Assembly: GCA_016709225.1 (NCBI GenBank)
Contig: JADJEE010000002.1
Span: 2,046,001 to 2,110,000 of the forward strand
Origin: Deltaproteobacteria bacterium
GTDB lineage: Bacteria; Myxococcota_A; Polyangia; Nannocystales; Nannocystaceae
DNA: 64,000 nucleotides
Reading direction: 5' to 3'
Under the pieces are notes generated by a model, which did not search any database, was not told the DNA's origin, and saw nothing but the letters and a program-made list of their open reading frames with translations. Shown here one piece after another: positions 51,891 to 60,661 of this stretch; the first letter of the stretch is position 1, and the number at the start of each line of letters is the position of its first letter. A program made the position numbers and the translations under genes.

Positions 51891-53423
51891 TCACCGTCGG
51901 CGACGCAGCCCCGCGATCGCGACCATCAGCCACGCCGCGAGGCCGCCGCGATCGCGGCCCTGCACCCCACACGCGCAGCCGCCCTCGCCTTCGCTCGCCC
52001 CCGCGCTGCCGCTCGAGTCGCTGCCGCCGGCCGCCGTGGTGCCGCCGCCTTCCGTGCCCTGCGGATCGCCACCGACCTCGCCGCCGCCGTCACCACCACC
52101 GCTGTCGTCGGCTGCACCGCCGCTCGAGGTGCCTTCGGCGGGCAGCTCGTCGCGGTACACGAAGCCGACCGCATCCGCGACCACCACGCCGGCGGTGCCA
52201 TCCGTGGGCCGCAGCGTGACGGTGGCGGTGCCATCGGCGAAGTCGAAGCTGCCGATCGAGGTGAAGCCGCCGCCCTGGGTCTGATCGAGGGTGACCACGT
52301 CGACGGGCGTCGTCGCGCCATCGATGCTCGCATCGACGCTGCCGCGATCGGGACCCGCGGCCCAGCTGACGTAGACCTCGTAGCGCGCCGGCGGCAACGC
52401 GGCGGTGAAGCTGGCGCTGATGTCGGGGCCCGCGGCGATCTCGTGCTCGTCCCACCAGTAGTAGCCGTCGCCGGCCTGCGAGCGCGCCCACTCGCCGGTG
52501 AAGCTCGCGCCGGCGTCGAGGTTGTCGACGATGTAGCGTTCGTCGTCGAGCGCGGCGGGCTTGCGCTGCGCGATGAACCAATCCCAGATCGCCGGCTGAT
52601 CGTAGGTGCGCGTCCACGAGTCGTGCGAGCCGTCGGGATAGAGCGTGAGCCGCAGGTTCGACTCGCCGACCGCGGCGGTGCCCTCGGCCCAGGCGAACGC
52701 GGTGCCGTCGAAGGTCGCCGTCATGTCGCCGGCGGCGGCCTGGTTCACGTCGCCACCGACGTGCGGGTAGTCGGTGAGCACCGGCGGCACGTCGACGCCC
52801 GCGGTCGCGTCGGCGATGTGATCGGCCCAGCCGATCGAGTTCGAGCTCGGCACGGTGCCATCGCCCCAGGCGTGGAAGGCCCAGGTCGGCACGTCGACCA
52901 GCGGCATGCCGTCGCCGGGCCCGGCTGCGCCGCAGATCGGCAGGATCGCGGTCGCGCGATGGGGATGCGAGCTCGCGTACGACCACGTCCCGCCACCACC
53001 CATGCTCAAGCCCGTGAGATACACGCGCCGCGGATCGATGCGGAAGTTCGTCGCGAGGTAGTCGAGGAACGCGTGGATGCCGTCGGCGTTCCACCACTCG
53101 GGGGACTGCGGCACGAACACCAACATGCCCGCGTCGGCAAAGTAGGTGCTGCCCTGCGCGATGAGCTTCGCGGGGCCGTGGGCCTTCATCTTCGCCTCGA
53201 GGTCGGTGATGCCGTCACCGCTCTCGCCCGAGCCGTGCAGGAACACCAGCACCGGGTGCTTGGCGCCGTCGGCCGCGTAGCCCGGCGGCACGTACTCGAG
53301 GTGGCCGTAGTTCGCAGCGGTCGAACCGGTCGGCCGCGCCACCAGCTCGCCTTCGGCGGCGTGGGCGATCGAGGCGAACGCGAGGGTCGAGAGCACCACC
53401 ATGGGGGAGGCCATGCGCATCAT
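51891..53423 (-). CDS. Exported esterase/depolymerase-like alpha/beta hydrolase with golvesin-like domain and MYXO-CTERM-like tail
   Basis: A roughly 510-residue exported protein. Signal: SPMVVLSTLAFASIAHA. The alpha/beta-hydrolase domain has the oxyanion HGSGESGDG, the nucleophile in YLTGLSMGGGGTW, the acid in FHAWGDGTVP and the His in PDGSHDSWTRT, so the triad is complete. The domain resembles dienelactone-hydrolase/PHB-depolymerase types. A golvesin-C/CBM-like beta domain follows (IVDNLDAGASFTGEW, YYWWDEHEIA). After a Gly/Ser linker comes GCACGVQGRDRGGLAAWLM and a final RRRR, a surface-sorting tail. The start is one of three ATGs at 53414-53423. Confidence 0.85.
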   Translation of the reverse strand: MMRMASPMVVLSTLAFASIAHAAEGELVARPTGSTAANYGHLEYVPPGYAADGAKHPVLVFLHGSGESGDGITDLEAKMKAHGPAKLIAQGSTYFADAGMLVFVPQSPEWWNADGIHAFLDYLATNFRIDPRRVYLTGLSMGGGGTWSYASSHPHRATAILPICGAAGPGDGMPLVDVPTWAFHAWGDGTVPSSNSIGWADHIADATAGVDVPPVLTDYPHVGGDVNQAAAGDMTATFDGTAFAWAEGTAAVGESNLRLTLYPDGSHDSWTRTYDQPAIWDWFIAQRKPAALDDERYIVDNLDAGASFTGEWARSQAGDGYYWWDEHEIAAGPDISASFTAALPPARYEVYVSWAAGPDRGSVDASIDGATTPVDVVTLDQTQGGGFTSIGSFDFADGTATVTLRPTDGTAGVVVADAVGFVYRDELPAEGTSSGGAADDSGGGDGGGEVGGDPQGTEGGGTTAAGGSDSSGSAGASEGEGGCACGVQGRDRGGLAAWLMVAIAGLRRRR

Positions 53424-53591
53424 CGCGATCGCGAGCGTAGCGAGTCGCGTCCCCGCGGTCGTGGTGGCGCCAGCCCCCGAACCCGCCGCGATTGTGCAGC
53501 GTCTTGCACGACGCGACCGTCGATCGCTGCCGCTCGCGTCAGCGCTATCACGCTCACGCCGAGCGACACGCTTGCTGCTACCATTCGGACC

Positions 53592-53750
53592 GGACATCGC
53601 CCGAGCTGGTCCACGCGACCTCCGTGGGGCAACCCCACGGCATCGTACTTGCCTCGTCACTCGGGGGGAGACGGACCGCCGGGATCGCTCCCGGCGCGCG
53701 CCTGTCGGCGCTTCACGTCTCCCAGCACGGAGATTCGTCGGGCGATGTCC
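53592..53750 (+). ncRNA. Retron msr-msd non-coding RNA (predicted)
   Basis: The 159-nt stretch has all parts of a retron RNA in order. a1 is GGACATCGCCCGA (53592-53604), an exact 13-bp inverse of a2 TCGGGCGATGTCC (53738-53750). An AGC with a candidate branching G at 53605 follows a1. The msr hairpin CCGTGGGG-CAA-CCCCACGG is perfect (53622-53640). A longer msd hairpin is closed by GGGAGACG/CGTCTCCC (53666-53673 and 53716-53723), with an inner stem CGCCGGGA-TCGC-TCCCGGCG (53677-53696). The a2 end lies 10 bp before the reverse transcriptase ATG. A -10-like TACCAT is at 53579-53584. The structure is read directly; its use as a template is inferred from the adjacent gene. Confidence 0.85.
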
Positions 53751-53760
53751 ACCTTCTCGA

Positions 53761-54825
53761 ATGCTCGACGCGCTCGATCTGCCGCCGCTGCCCCACGCCG
53801 AAGCGCTGGCGTCGTGGCTCGGGATCGACGCCGACGAGCTCGTCGTGCTCGCGGACTGCGAGGGGCGCGAGCGTCGACGGGCCGCGCGAGCGCAGCACTA
53901 CCACTACCGCCGCGTCGCGAAGCCGGGCGGTGGCGAGCGACTGATCGAAGCGCCCAAGCCCCGGCTGAAGGCGGTCCAACGTCACATCCTGCATGGCATC
54001 CTCGATCGCGTCCCGCCCCACGACGCCGCGCACGGCTTCGTGCCCGGCCGCTCGGTGTGGACGGGCGCGGGCCGGCACACCGGTCGCGAGATGGTGATTC
54101 GCGTCGATCTGCGCGACTTCTTCGCGTCGGTCCGCGGCGCGCGAGTGTTCGCGCTGTTCGAGACGATCGGCTATCCGCGATCGGTCTGCAGCTTGCTCAC
54201 CGGCCTGTGCACCAACGCCACGCCAGCGACGGTGTGGGGCACCCCGTCGCACGCGATCTCGACCGCGGCGCTGCGCGAGCGATGGCACCGCATCCAGCGC
54301 TACGCGGCACCGCACCTGCCGGCCGGCGCCCCGAGCTCGCCCGCACTGGCGAACCTCGCCGCCCATCGTCTCGATCGCCGCCTCGCCGGCCTCGCGCACG
54401 CGGTCGACGGCTCGTACACCCGCTACGCCGACGATCTCACGTTCTCCGGCGATGCGCTCCGGCGCGGCACTCTCGCGTTCTTCTCGAGTGTGTGCCGCAT
54501 CGTCGTCGAGGAGGGCTTCGAGGTCCACGCGCGCAAGACCCGATTCCACCATCGCTCGCAGCGCCAGCTCGTGACGGGCGTCGTCGTGAACGAGCACCCT
54601 GCCGCGCGCCGCAGCGCGTACGATCGACTCCGCGCGATCCTCTTCAACTGCGTCCGCCACGGCGCGCGCAGCCAGGCCGATCGCGACCTGGCGGCCTTTC
54701 GCGCGCACCTGCGCGGCCGCATCGAGTGGTTCGCACACAGCCCCGCACGCGCCGCAAAGCTGCATGCGCTGTTCGACCGCATCGATTTCTCCGAGCCCGA
54801 CGACGACCCCCCGGCCGACGGCTGA
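53761..54825 (+). CDS. Retron-type reverse transcriptase
   Basis: A 354-residue reverse transcriptase of the myxobacterial retron type (Mx65/Mx162-like). Visible blocks: LIEAPKPRLKAVQRHIL, the retron-specific DAAHGF(VPGRS) in the place of NAxxH (about residues 87-92), VIRVDLRDFFASV with a catalytic Asp, LPAGAPSSPALANLAAHRLD, the catalytic YTRYADDLTFSG (about 220-231), and the retron motif VTGVVVN (about 271). All RT blocks 1-7 can be followed. It primes DNA synthesis from the 2'-OH of a G in its own RNA. No effector gene such as a nuclease, protease or NDT is next to it. The ATG at 53761 is placed 10 bp after a2. It lacks the ~170-residue N-terminal extension I recall for Mx162 RT. Confidence 0.93.
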   Translation: MLDALDLPPLPHAEALASWLGIDADELVVLADCEGRERRRAARAQHYHYRRVAKPGGGERLIEAPKPRLKAVQRHILHGILDRVPPHDAAHGFVPGRSVWTGAGRHTGREMVIRVDLRDFFASVRGARVFALFETIGYPRSVCSLLTGLCTNATPATVWGTPSHAISTAALRERWHRIQRYAAPHLPAGAPSSPALANLAAHRLDRRLAGLAHAVDGSYTRYADDLTFSGDALRRGTLAFFSSVCRIVVEEGFEVHARKTRFHHRSQRQLVTGVVVNEHPAARRSAYDRLRAILFNCVRHGARSQADRDLAAFRAHLRGRIEWFAHSPARAAKLHALFDRIDFSEPDDDPPADG

Positions 54826-54833
54826 CCGCGCGC

Positions 54834-54852
54834 GCGACCGCGACGCGGTCGC
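54834..54852. terminator. Hairpin after the reverse transcriptase
   Basis: A perfect 8-bp stem GCGACCGC/GCGGTCGC with a GAC loop, in the 42-bp gap between convergent genes. It starts 8 bp after the RT stop. Confidence 0.45.
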
Positions 54853-54867
54853 ACGCGCACACCGGCC

Positions 54868-56442
54868 TCACCGGCCGGGGAAGACGAACCCCTCGCCGTC
54901 GCCCGCCGGATCTTCGAAGATGACCTGGTTGGGTGCACCGAAGAAGAAGTCGCCGTCGCCGTCGCCGTCGACGTCGCCGGTGCCCAGCACCTCGAGGCCG
55001 AACGCCGAGCCCGGCGCGCCCACGAACACGTGGCCACCGAAGTTCATCTTGTCGAGTTCGCGCACGATCTTCCGCGGCGTCGGTGCATCGGGGTCGGGCA
55101 CGCCGGCCAGCCAGCAGTGCAGCCCAGTCTCGGGATCGATCTCGCAGATGTACTTCGGGAACGCCTTCAGACGCGGACGCACGTCGTACGGCATCGCATA
55201 GGCGAGATCGGCCCCGGTGCCGAGCAGCATGACCTTGCCGTAGTGCAGCGAGTTCGGGATCACCAGCGGCGAGGTCGTGCGCCCGTAGAGCTTGCCGCTC
55301 CAGCCTGCACCCGCGACCGAGATGCCGGTGAGGTCATCGTCGGCGGCGCCGACCCAGGTCATGTCCGCGATGTCCTCGCCCGGGCTGGTGCCGTGGAGTC
55401 CGCGGCCCGTGCCACCACCCGGCGCCGTGTCGGGCGTGCCGAGCACCAGGTACACGCGGCCGCGACGGACACGGGTCGCGCACGACGGCTGCGCGTCGCA
55501 ATCGCGTGCGGGTGCGCCGATCAGGAAGTCGTCGAAGCCGTCGAGGTTCACGTCGCCGGCCGGCGCGAGATCGAAGCCGAAGTTCTCACCGGTCGACGCG
55601 CCGTGGAGGTACGCGATGTCCATCGTGGCGGGGTCGCCGTTCAGGAGGTCGTAGATCGGGTCGAAGCTCGCGCGTCCGTAGATCAGCGTGACCGCGCCTG
55701 CGTACGATCGCGGCAGCACCTGCGCGGTGCCGTAGGAACCGAGCGCGAGGTCCTCGTAGCCGTCGTCGTTGAAGTCGCCGACGTTGGCCATCGAGCAGCC
55801 GGTGAGGCCGATCCCCTGGAACACTGCGCTCGCATCCGTGGTCGAGCTCGGCGCTTGGTCGAGGTCGAGCAGATAGGCCGCACCCGCACTCGAGTCCACC
55901 CCGCACGCACCAATCACGAGCTCGCCCTGTCCGTCACCGTCGAAGTCGCCGGTCGCAACCGACCAGCCTGCGTAGGCCCCCGCGACATCGCCGGTCACCG
56001 CCGTGCTCGCGTCGCCCGTCGCGTAGCTACCGCTCGTCAGCGGGCCCTCGAACACGCCCACCGAACCCTTGCCACTGTTCGCGCTGGGCGAGCCGATGAC
56101 GAGATCGAGCGACGCGTCGCCGATCACGTCGCCCACCGTCACCGACCACCCGGTCTCGTCGCCGGGATCACCGACGATCGCGACGTCGGCCATCGTGACG
56201 TCGAGCGTGGTGTTGCCGTCGAGGGCAACGCCGCCGAAGAAGACGTACACCGCGTTGCCGTTCGCATCCGGATGCGGCGCCGTCACGACCAGGTCGAGAT
56301 CACCATCGCCATCGAGATCGCCGCTCGCGCTCTGGTATCCAAAGCGATCGCCGCCCTGCCCCACCAGCTGCGCACCTGCATCCGCCACGTCCACCGTCGG
56401 CAGCCCGGCCTGAACCACCACCATCAACGCCATCACCTGCAT
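54868..56442 (-). CDS. Exported FG-GAP/integrin-alpha-like beta-propeller protein
   Basis: A 524-residue exported protein with signal MQVMALMVVVQAG. At least six FG-GAP repeats with calcium-binding loops are visible: GDLDGDGDLDLVVTAP, GDVIGDASLDLVIGS, GDFDGDGQGELVIGA, GDFNDDGYEDLALGS, GDVNLDGFDDFLIGA and GDVDGDGDGDFFFGA. They would form a seven-bladed propeller. Such proteins bind other surface or matrix proteins. A Cys-containing insert (ARDCDAQPSCATRVRRG) is unusual. It has no C-terminal anchor, so it may be secreted. It is convergent with the retron. Confidence 0.9.
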   Translation of the reverse strand: MQVMALMVVVQAGLPTVDVADAGAQLVGQGGDRFGYQSASGDLDGDGDLDLVVTAPHPDANGNAVYVFFGGVALDGNTTLDVTMADVAIVGDPGDETGWSVTVGDVIGDASLDLVIGSPSANSGKGSVGVFEGPLTSGSYATGDASTAVTGDVAGAYAGWSVATGDFDGDGQGELVIGACGVDSSAGAAYLLDLDQAPSSTTDASAVFQGIGLTGCSMANVGDFNDDGYEDLALGSYGTAQVLPRSYAGAVTLIYGRASFDPIYDLLNGDPATMDIAYLHGASTGENFGFDLAPAGDVNLDGFDDFLIGAPARDCDAQPSCATRVRRGRVYLVLGTPDTAPGGGTGRGLHGTSPGEDIADMTWVGAADDDLTGISVAGAGWSGKLYGRTTSPLVIPNSLHYGKVMLLGTGADLAYAMPYDVRPRLKAFPKYICEIDPETGLHCWLAGVPDPDAPTPRKIVRELDKMNFGGHVFVGAPGSAFGLEVLGTGDVDGDGDGDFFFGAPNQVIFEDPAGDGEGFVFPGR

Positions 56443-56626
56443 CGTCCGTTCATCCCTTCGGAGCCACTCGCTCCGGCGCCGGCGGACTGCAACCGGCGAA
56501 CCAACCAAATCCACCGGATCTCGCGCGCGGGCTTCGATCGTCTGCCGCGTGTCCCCGGGTGGCACGTCACAGGGACGCACCGGGGACGAGGGGGGCGTCA
56601 ACGATCGCGCCGCGTGTTCGAAGCTC

Positions 56627-56872
56627 TCATGCCGCGCGACGGGCGGGCTCGGCCGCGGGCTCCGCGAGCACCGTGAGCAAGTGGGACAGCGTCGGCTGCA
56701 CGAAGCTACCGAGCGCGCGCCAGCTCGCGTGCGCGGGCGCCTCGCCGGGCGCGGTGTGCCACAATCGGCCGTAGGGATCGCGCCACAGCGTGCGCGGGCC
56801 GGCGAACCCGCCGAGGCTCAGTACGAGCTGCTCCAGCTGCGACACGAGGGGGGCGGACGGCGCGGTGAGCAT
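56627..56872 (-). CDS. Small protein of unknown function
   Basis: An 81-residue frame with ATG at 56872 (MLTAPSAPLVSQLEQLVLSL). It continues with GPRTLWRDPYGRLWHTAPGE and a helical C-terminus. There is no signal peptide and no family match. Third codon positions are mostly G/C. It is divergent from the exported protein at 57009. Confidence 0.5.
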   Translation of the reverse strand: MLTAPSAPLVSQLEQLVLSLGGFAGPRTLWRDPYGRLWHTAPGEAPAHASWRALGSFVQPTLSHLLTVLAEPAAEPARRAA

Positions 56873-57008
56873 GTCGCGAGCACGCTCGCACGGGCGCCAC
56901 GCGCCACCAAGAAACCGACGCGCTAGGGGCCCGTGGCACCCCCTGGGAGCGGCTGTGTGATCCGTTGCCTTGCACGCATGCCCAGGATCTCCCCACCATG
57001 GTTGCATC

Positions 57009-58076
57009 GTGTCGATCCTGTTCTTGACCTTGGCGCTCGGCAGCGCGGCCCCGGAGCCCCGAGAGATCACGTGGCCCGATCCCACCGCCCGCGGCGGTGG
57101 GTCGACCGCGCCCGAGACCTTGAGCGAGCGCTGCGACGGCACCCGCTCGCGACCGCTCGCGGAGGCCACGTGCACGCGGTGGAAGATCGAGTGGAGTAAG
57201 GACGGCAAGGTCTGGGGCGTGACCACGGCCGACAGCCGCGAGGCGTTGGTCACCAAGCGGGAGCGATTGCTCGGCCACGCGCGGCAGTACGCACGATTGT
57301 TCGAGCTCGCCTTCGACGACCGGTGGAGCGATCCGACGGTGCCGATCTGCGACACCTGCGAGCAGAGTGCGCCCACCGCCGTCGCCGGCACGCCGCCACC
57401 CGATGCCGTCACCGCCGCGTTGATCGAGACCCGCGCGCGCCTGGTCGCCTTCGAGCAGGAGGTGCTCGACCTCCACGCCCCGCGGCTGCGCGAGATCGCC
57501 AGGCTCGCGCACGACCCAGCCACCGCCCGGCTCGGCAAGGCCTACGCGAAGGCGCTCGAGCTCGCGATCGTCGACGTCGTCCACCTCGCGCTCGAGCTCG
57601 ACAACGCGGTGGTGTTTCGCGCCAAGGCCGACGTCGAGCGCGCTCGCAAGGCCATCGAGGCCCGCCGCACGGCGCTCGATCGCGCTGCCGCGGCACTCGT
57701 CGCCGTGGTGGCGAAGGCGGCGGCCAAGGCCCACGCCGGCACCTACGATGACGACGCGGTCTCGGGCCCCGGTGCAGCGCGCCTGATGATCGACATCTCG
57801 CCCACCAAGGTCATCGCGACCTTCGCCCAGGGCGAGGCCAGCGCGGTGTGGTTCGAGGGCACCGTGCAGCTCGACGGCACCCTCGCGGGCCGGACCTTGG
57901 TCGCGCCCGAGGGCGGGACCCTCACGTGCAGCAACTACAGCCTCGACTGCGGCTACGTGTGGGCCCCGGCGCAGCTGCGTTTCGAGGACCGCACCGACGC
58001 CCGCGGCAAGCGGCACACCGTCGAGCTGTGGTTCGAGCAGTCCAAGTGGCTGCACGCGCGACCGTTCTCCCGCTGA
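57009..58076 (+). CDS. Exported helical protein of unknown function
   Basis: A 355-residue protein. A short signal (MSILFLTLALGSAA) is followed by a Pro/Gly-rich region and a CDTCEQ motif. A long helical segment rich in Ala/Arg/Glu comes next (about residues 140-255; RLVAFEQEVLDLHAPRLREI, KADVERARKAIEARRTALDR), which may be coiled. The C-terminus is beta-rich with GTLTCSNYSLDCGYVWAP and two Cys. The GTG at 57009 gives the shortest clean signal. No family recognised. Confidence 0.72.
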   Translation: MSILFLTLALGSAAPEPREITWPDPTARGGGSTAPETLSERCDGTRSRPLAEATCTRWKIEWSKDGKVWGVTTADSREALVTKRERLLGHARQYARLFELAFDDRWSDPTVPICDTCEQSAPTAVAGTPPPDAVTAALIETRARLVAFEQEVLDLHAPRLREIARLAHDPATARLGKAYAKALELAIVDVVHLALELDNAVVFRAKADVERARKAIEARRTALDRAAAALVAVVAKAAAKAHAGTYDDDAVSGPGAARLMIDISPTKVIATFAQGEASAVWFEGTVQLDGTLAGRTLVAPEGGTLTCSNYSLDCGYVWAPAQLRFEDRTDARGKRHTVELWFEQSKWLHARPFSR

Positions 58077-58099
58077 TCTCGCCCGCCTGGGGCCGCCGG

Positions 58100-58381
58100 A
58101 TGCAGATCCGGAACCTCGGCTGGCCGCCCGGCAACCTCCCTTTCATGGGGCACATCCGACTCGACCTGGCCGACATCGAGTTCGTGCACAACGACGAGAT
58201 CGCGCTGGACGACGACGACGTCATCCTGCTCGAAGAGCCCGCCCGAGCCGGGGCACGGCGCGCGATCTCGGCGCGCCTGCCCCAGCCGCGCCGCCGACCC
58301 GGCCATGCGCCGAGCTTCGACGACGCCGCCACGGTGGTGTGGGCGGTGCCGGAGCGGGCCCGCGCCGGCGCGAGCTGGTGA
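58100..58381 (+). CDS. Small acidic/basic protein of unknown function
   Basis: A 93-residue frame from ATG 58100, 23 bp after the previous stop. It starts MQIRNLGWPPGNLPFMGHIR, then a striking acidic stretch EIALDDDDVILLEEP, then an Arg-rich half. No family recognised; probably cytoplasmic. The spacing suggests co-transcription with the upstream gene. Confidence 0.5.
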   Translation: MQIRNLGWPPGNLPFMGHIRLDLADIEFVHNDEIALDDDDVILLEEPARAGARRAISARLPQPRRRPGHAPSFDDAATVVWAVPERARAGASW

Positions 58382-58485
58382 TCGCACCGTGATTCCGGCG
58401 CTAGGCCCCGGCTAGCCGCCGATCTCGCGGACGCCGGCCCGCCCCTGCCCGCCCATGGGGCTTCCGTGGCACGCTCGCGGCCCGC

Positions 58486-59565
58486 ATGACCGACGGCAGC
58501 AAAGTCAATCTCGGCGCGCTCGAGCGGCAGGTCAGCTACTCGGGCGAGGGCATCTCGGTTCGCTCGCTCGAAGACAGCATCGCCACCGAGCGCGACACCC
58601 AGAACGGCAAGGTCGAAGAGCTCAAGGTCCTGCGCGAGCGCAACGTCGAGATCCAGAAGGCGCTCGCCGACGAGGTCGGCAAGCTGCGCAAGTTCAGCGA
58701 CTACATCGACGGCACCGCCACCACCGGCGGGTTCTGGGCCGGCTTCAAGGAAGTCATCAGCCACATCCCCGGCTTCCGCAACATCGCGATCAGCAAGCGA
58801 TCGATCGAGGAGCTGCTCAAGCAGCAGTACCAGATCAGCTCGCGCCGCGTGAAGGAGGCCGCCGAGTACGTCGATACGCTCAAGAAGAGCGAGCAGGATC
58901 TCTACAAGGAGATCGAGCGCATCAACGGCAAGATCATCGAGATGGCCAAGAACGAGGCCGTCGCGGTGGACTACGTGCTCGAGCTCAAGCAGCTGGTCGA
59001 CGCGCTCGAGGCCGAGAAGGCCGCGTGCGAGGCCGGCAGCGTCGCCTTCCGCGACATCGAGGCCAAGCAGGACAAGGCCCACACGCTGCTGGCGCAGCAC
59101 TCGGCCAACCTGCAGCTCTACAGCGCCGCCGAGGATCGCTACGCGAGCCTCAAGGTCAACACCCGCAAGCTGGTCGAGACCATCCTCAACCTCGGGCAGG
59201 ACATCTCGCAGTACACCACGGCGGCCTCGATCAAGCTCGACATGGCGTCCGCGCAGATCCAGGCCATCGGCACCGCCGCCGACGCCTCGGTCGTGATGCT
59301 CGAGCTCAAGAAGAGCCTCGACGTGATGACCGAGTCGATGAACGCGACCACGCAGTTCGTCAGCGACACCCAGGTGTTCTTCCGGCGCAACCTCGACTCG
59401 TTGGTCAAGGAGCTCGAGACCTTCGACGAGACCACCACCAAGCTGCTCGACAAGAACATCGAAGAGAGCCGCAAGATCGAAGACGAGCGCATCGCCGCCG
59501 CGATCGCCAAGGCCCAGGCCCACAAGCGCGCCCAGGCCGACGCTGGCACGCCGGGTCCGACCTGA
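58486..59565 (+). CDS. Coiled-coil protein, weakly TelA-like
   Basis: A 359-residue, Lys/Glu/Gln/Ala-rich protein, helical almost throughout, without a signal peptide or membrane segment. Coiled segments include VEELKVLRERNVEIQKALAD and KIIEMAKNEAVAVDYVLELK. The C-terminal third (LVETILNLGQDISQYTTAAS, then MASAQIQAIGTAADASVVML and FRRNLDSLVKELETFDETTT) recalls TelA, the toxic-anion-resistance family of tellurite clusters. The likeness is a pattern judgement. The GTSHTC-type catalytic motifs of enzymes are absent. It forms a likely operon with the next gene (31 bp gap). Confidence 0.7.
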   Translation: MTDGSKVNLGALERQVSYSGEGISVRSLEDSIATERDTQNGKVEELKVLRERNVEIQKALADEVGKLRKFSDYIDGTATTGGFWAGFKEVISHIPGFRNIAISKRSIEELLKQQYQISSRRVKEAAEYVDTLKKSEQDLYKEIERINGKIIEMAKNEAVAVDYVLELKQLVDALEAEKAACEAGSVAFRDIEAKQDKAHTLLAQHSANLQLYSAAEDRYASLKVNTRKLVETILNLGQDISQYTTAASIKLDMASAQIQAIGTAADASVVMLELKKSLDVMTESMNATTQFVSDTQVFFRRNLDSLVKELETFDETTTKLLDKNIEESRKIEDERIAAAIAKAQAHKRAQADAGTPGPT

Positions 59566-59596
59566 CGGTCGGGCCGCCGATCGCGGGAGTCCACCC

Positions 59597-60661
59597 ATGA
59601 GCGAGCTGGTCGCGCTGCACACCCAGGCCCTGGGCGAGCCGACCGCGTCGAGCTACCTCGACCTGCTGGCGGCCGCGCTGGCGGCCTCGCGGATCAACCG
59701 CTCGTTCCCCGAGCGTCGACCGCTCGAGGCGACCCTGCAGGCGCTGCGGGGCGCCGCCCACGAAGGGCTCTACGACAGCGTCTTCGTCGACGCGCGATCG
59801 GGCCTCCCCAACCTCGCCAGCTTCACGCGCGTGTTGTCCGACCGCATGGTCGGGCTCGACGCGGTCGGAAAGATGGACAGCGCGGAGACACTCGCGGCCC
59901 GCCGTGACGAGGCCGAGGTGTTCGACCGCATGGGCCGCAAGCGCCGCTACTTCGAGCGACTGCGCGCGTTGGAGCTCGCCCCGGTCGATCTCCACCGCGT
60001 GCTGCTGCGGCGCCACGAGCCCGAGCAGTCGCGGGCGAGCTTCCGCGTCGAGCTGACCAAGCTGCTCGCCGACGGCTGCTACGCGCGCGTCGTGATCGAG
60101 CTGTGGCAGCGCGCCAGCCTGTGGTCGCACAAGCTGGTCCAGCTCGACGACAGCGGCGAGGTGGCCGAGGGCACCGAGGCGCTGCGCGGCATGGTCTATC
60201 GCTTCGCGGCGTTCGACGCCGAGACCCTGTTCGTGCGGCTGCACGAACTCGAGGGGGTGTCGGTCGAGCGCGTGCAGCGGGGCATCATCGGCCCGGCGCT
60301 GTGGACCATCCCCGACGCGACGATGCTGCATCGCAGCGCCGAGCCCGGCGATGACGCCCTGGCGCGCACGTGGTCGCAGTGGCTGCCCGAGGCCGCCACA
60401 CTGCCGCCGCAGCTGGTGATGTCGTTCGCGAGTGACACTGCGGCCAACGACGTGCGCGAGGAGCTGTCGAACGATCCGCTGTCGCCCCTGCTCGCGAACT
60501 CGCTCGCCGAACAGGAGAAGGCCCGCTATCGCGTGCTGCGCGACCGCCACGCCTTCAAGGTCTACAAAGACCGCAAGTTCGTCGTGACCGCCGGCGCACG
60601 ACCGCTGGTCGAAGCGGTGTGCACCGTCGCGGGCACCAAGAACCTGCTCTACGCGGTCTGA
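59597..60661 (+). CDS. Cytoplasmic protein of unknown function, partner of the TelA-like protein
   Basis: A 354-residue protein with no signal peptide, no membrane segment and no recognised domain. It begins with a helical MSELVALHTQALGEPTASSY and has a short basic segment RRDEAEVFDRMGRKRRYFER. The C-terminus ends in KVYKDRKFVVTAGARPLVEA. Spacing of 31 bp after the TelA-like gene supports one operon. Its stop abuts that of the convergent membrane protein with no gap. Confidence 0.72.
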   Translation: MSELVALHTQALGEPTASSYLDLLAAALAASRINRSFPERRPLEATLQALRGAAHEGLYDSVFVDARSGLPNLASFTRVLSDRMVGLDAVGKMDSAETLAARRDEAEVFDRMGRKRRYFERLRALELAPVDLHRVLLRRHEPEQSRASFRVELTKLLADGCYARVVIELWQRASLWSHKLVQLDDSGEVAEGTEALRGMVYRFAAFDAETLFVRLHELEGVSVERVQRGIIGPALWTIPDATMLHRSAEPGDDALARTWSQWLPEAATLPPQLVMSFASDTAANDVREELSNDPLSPLLANSLAEQEKARYRVLRDRHAFKVYKDRKFVVTAGARPLVEAVCTVAGTKNLLYAV

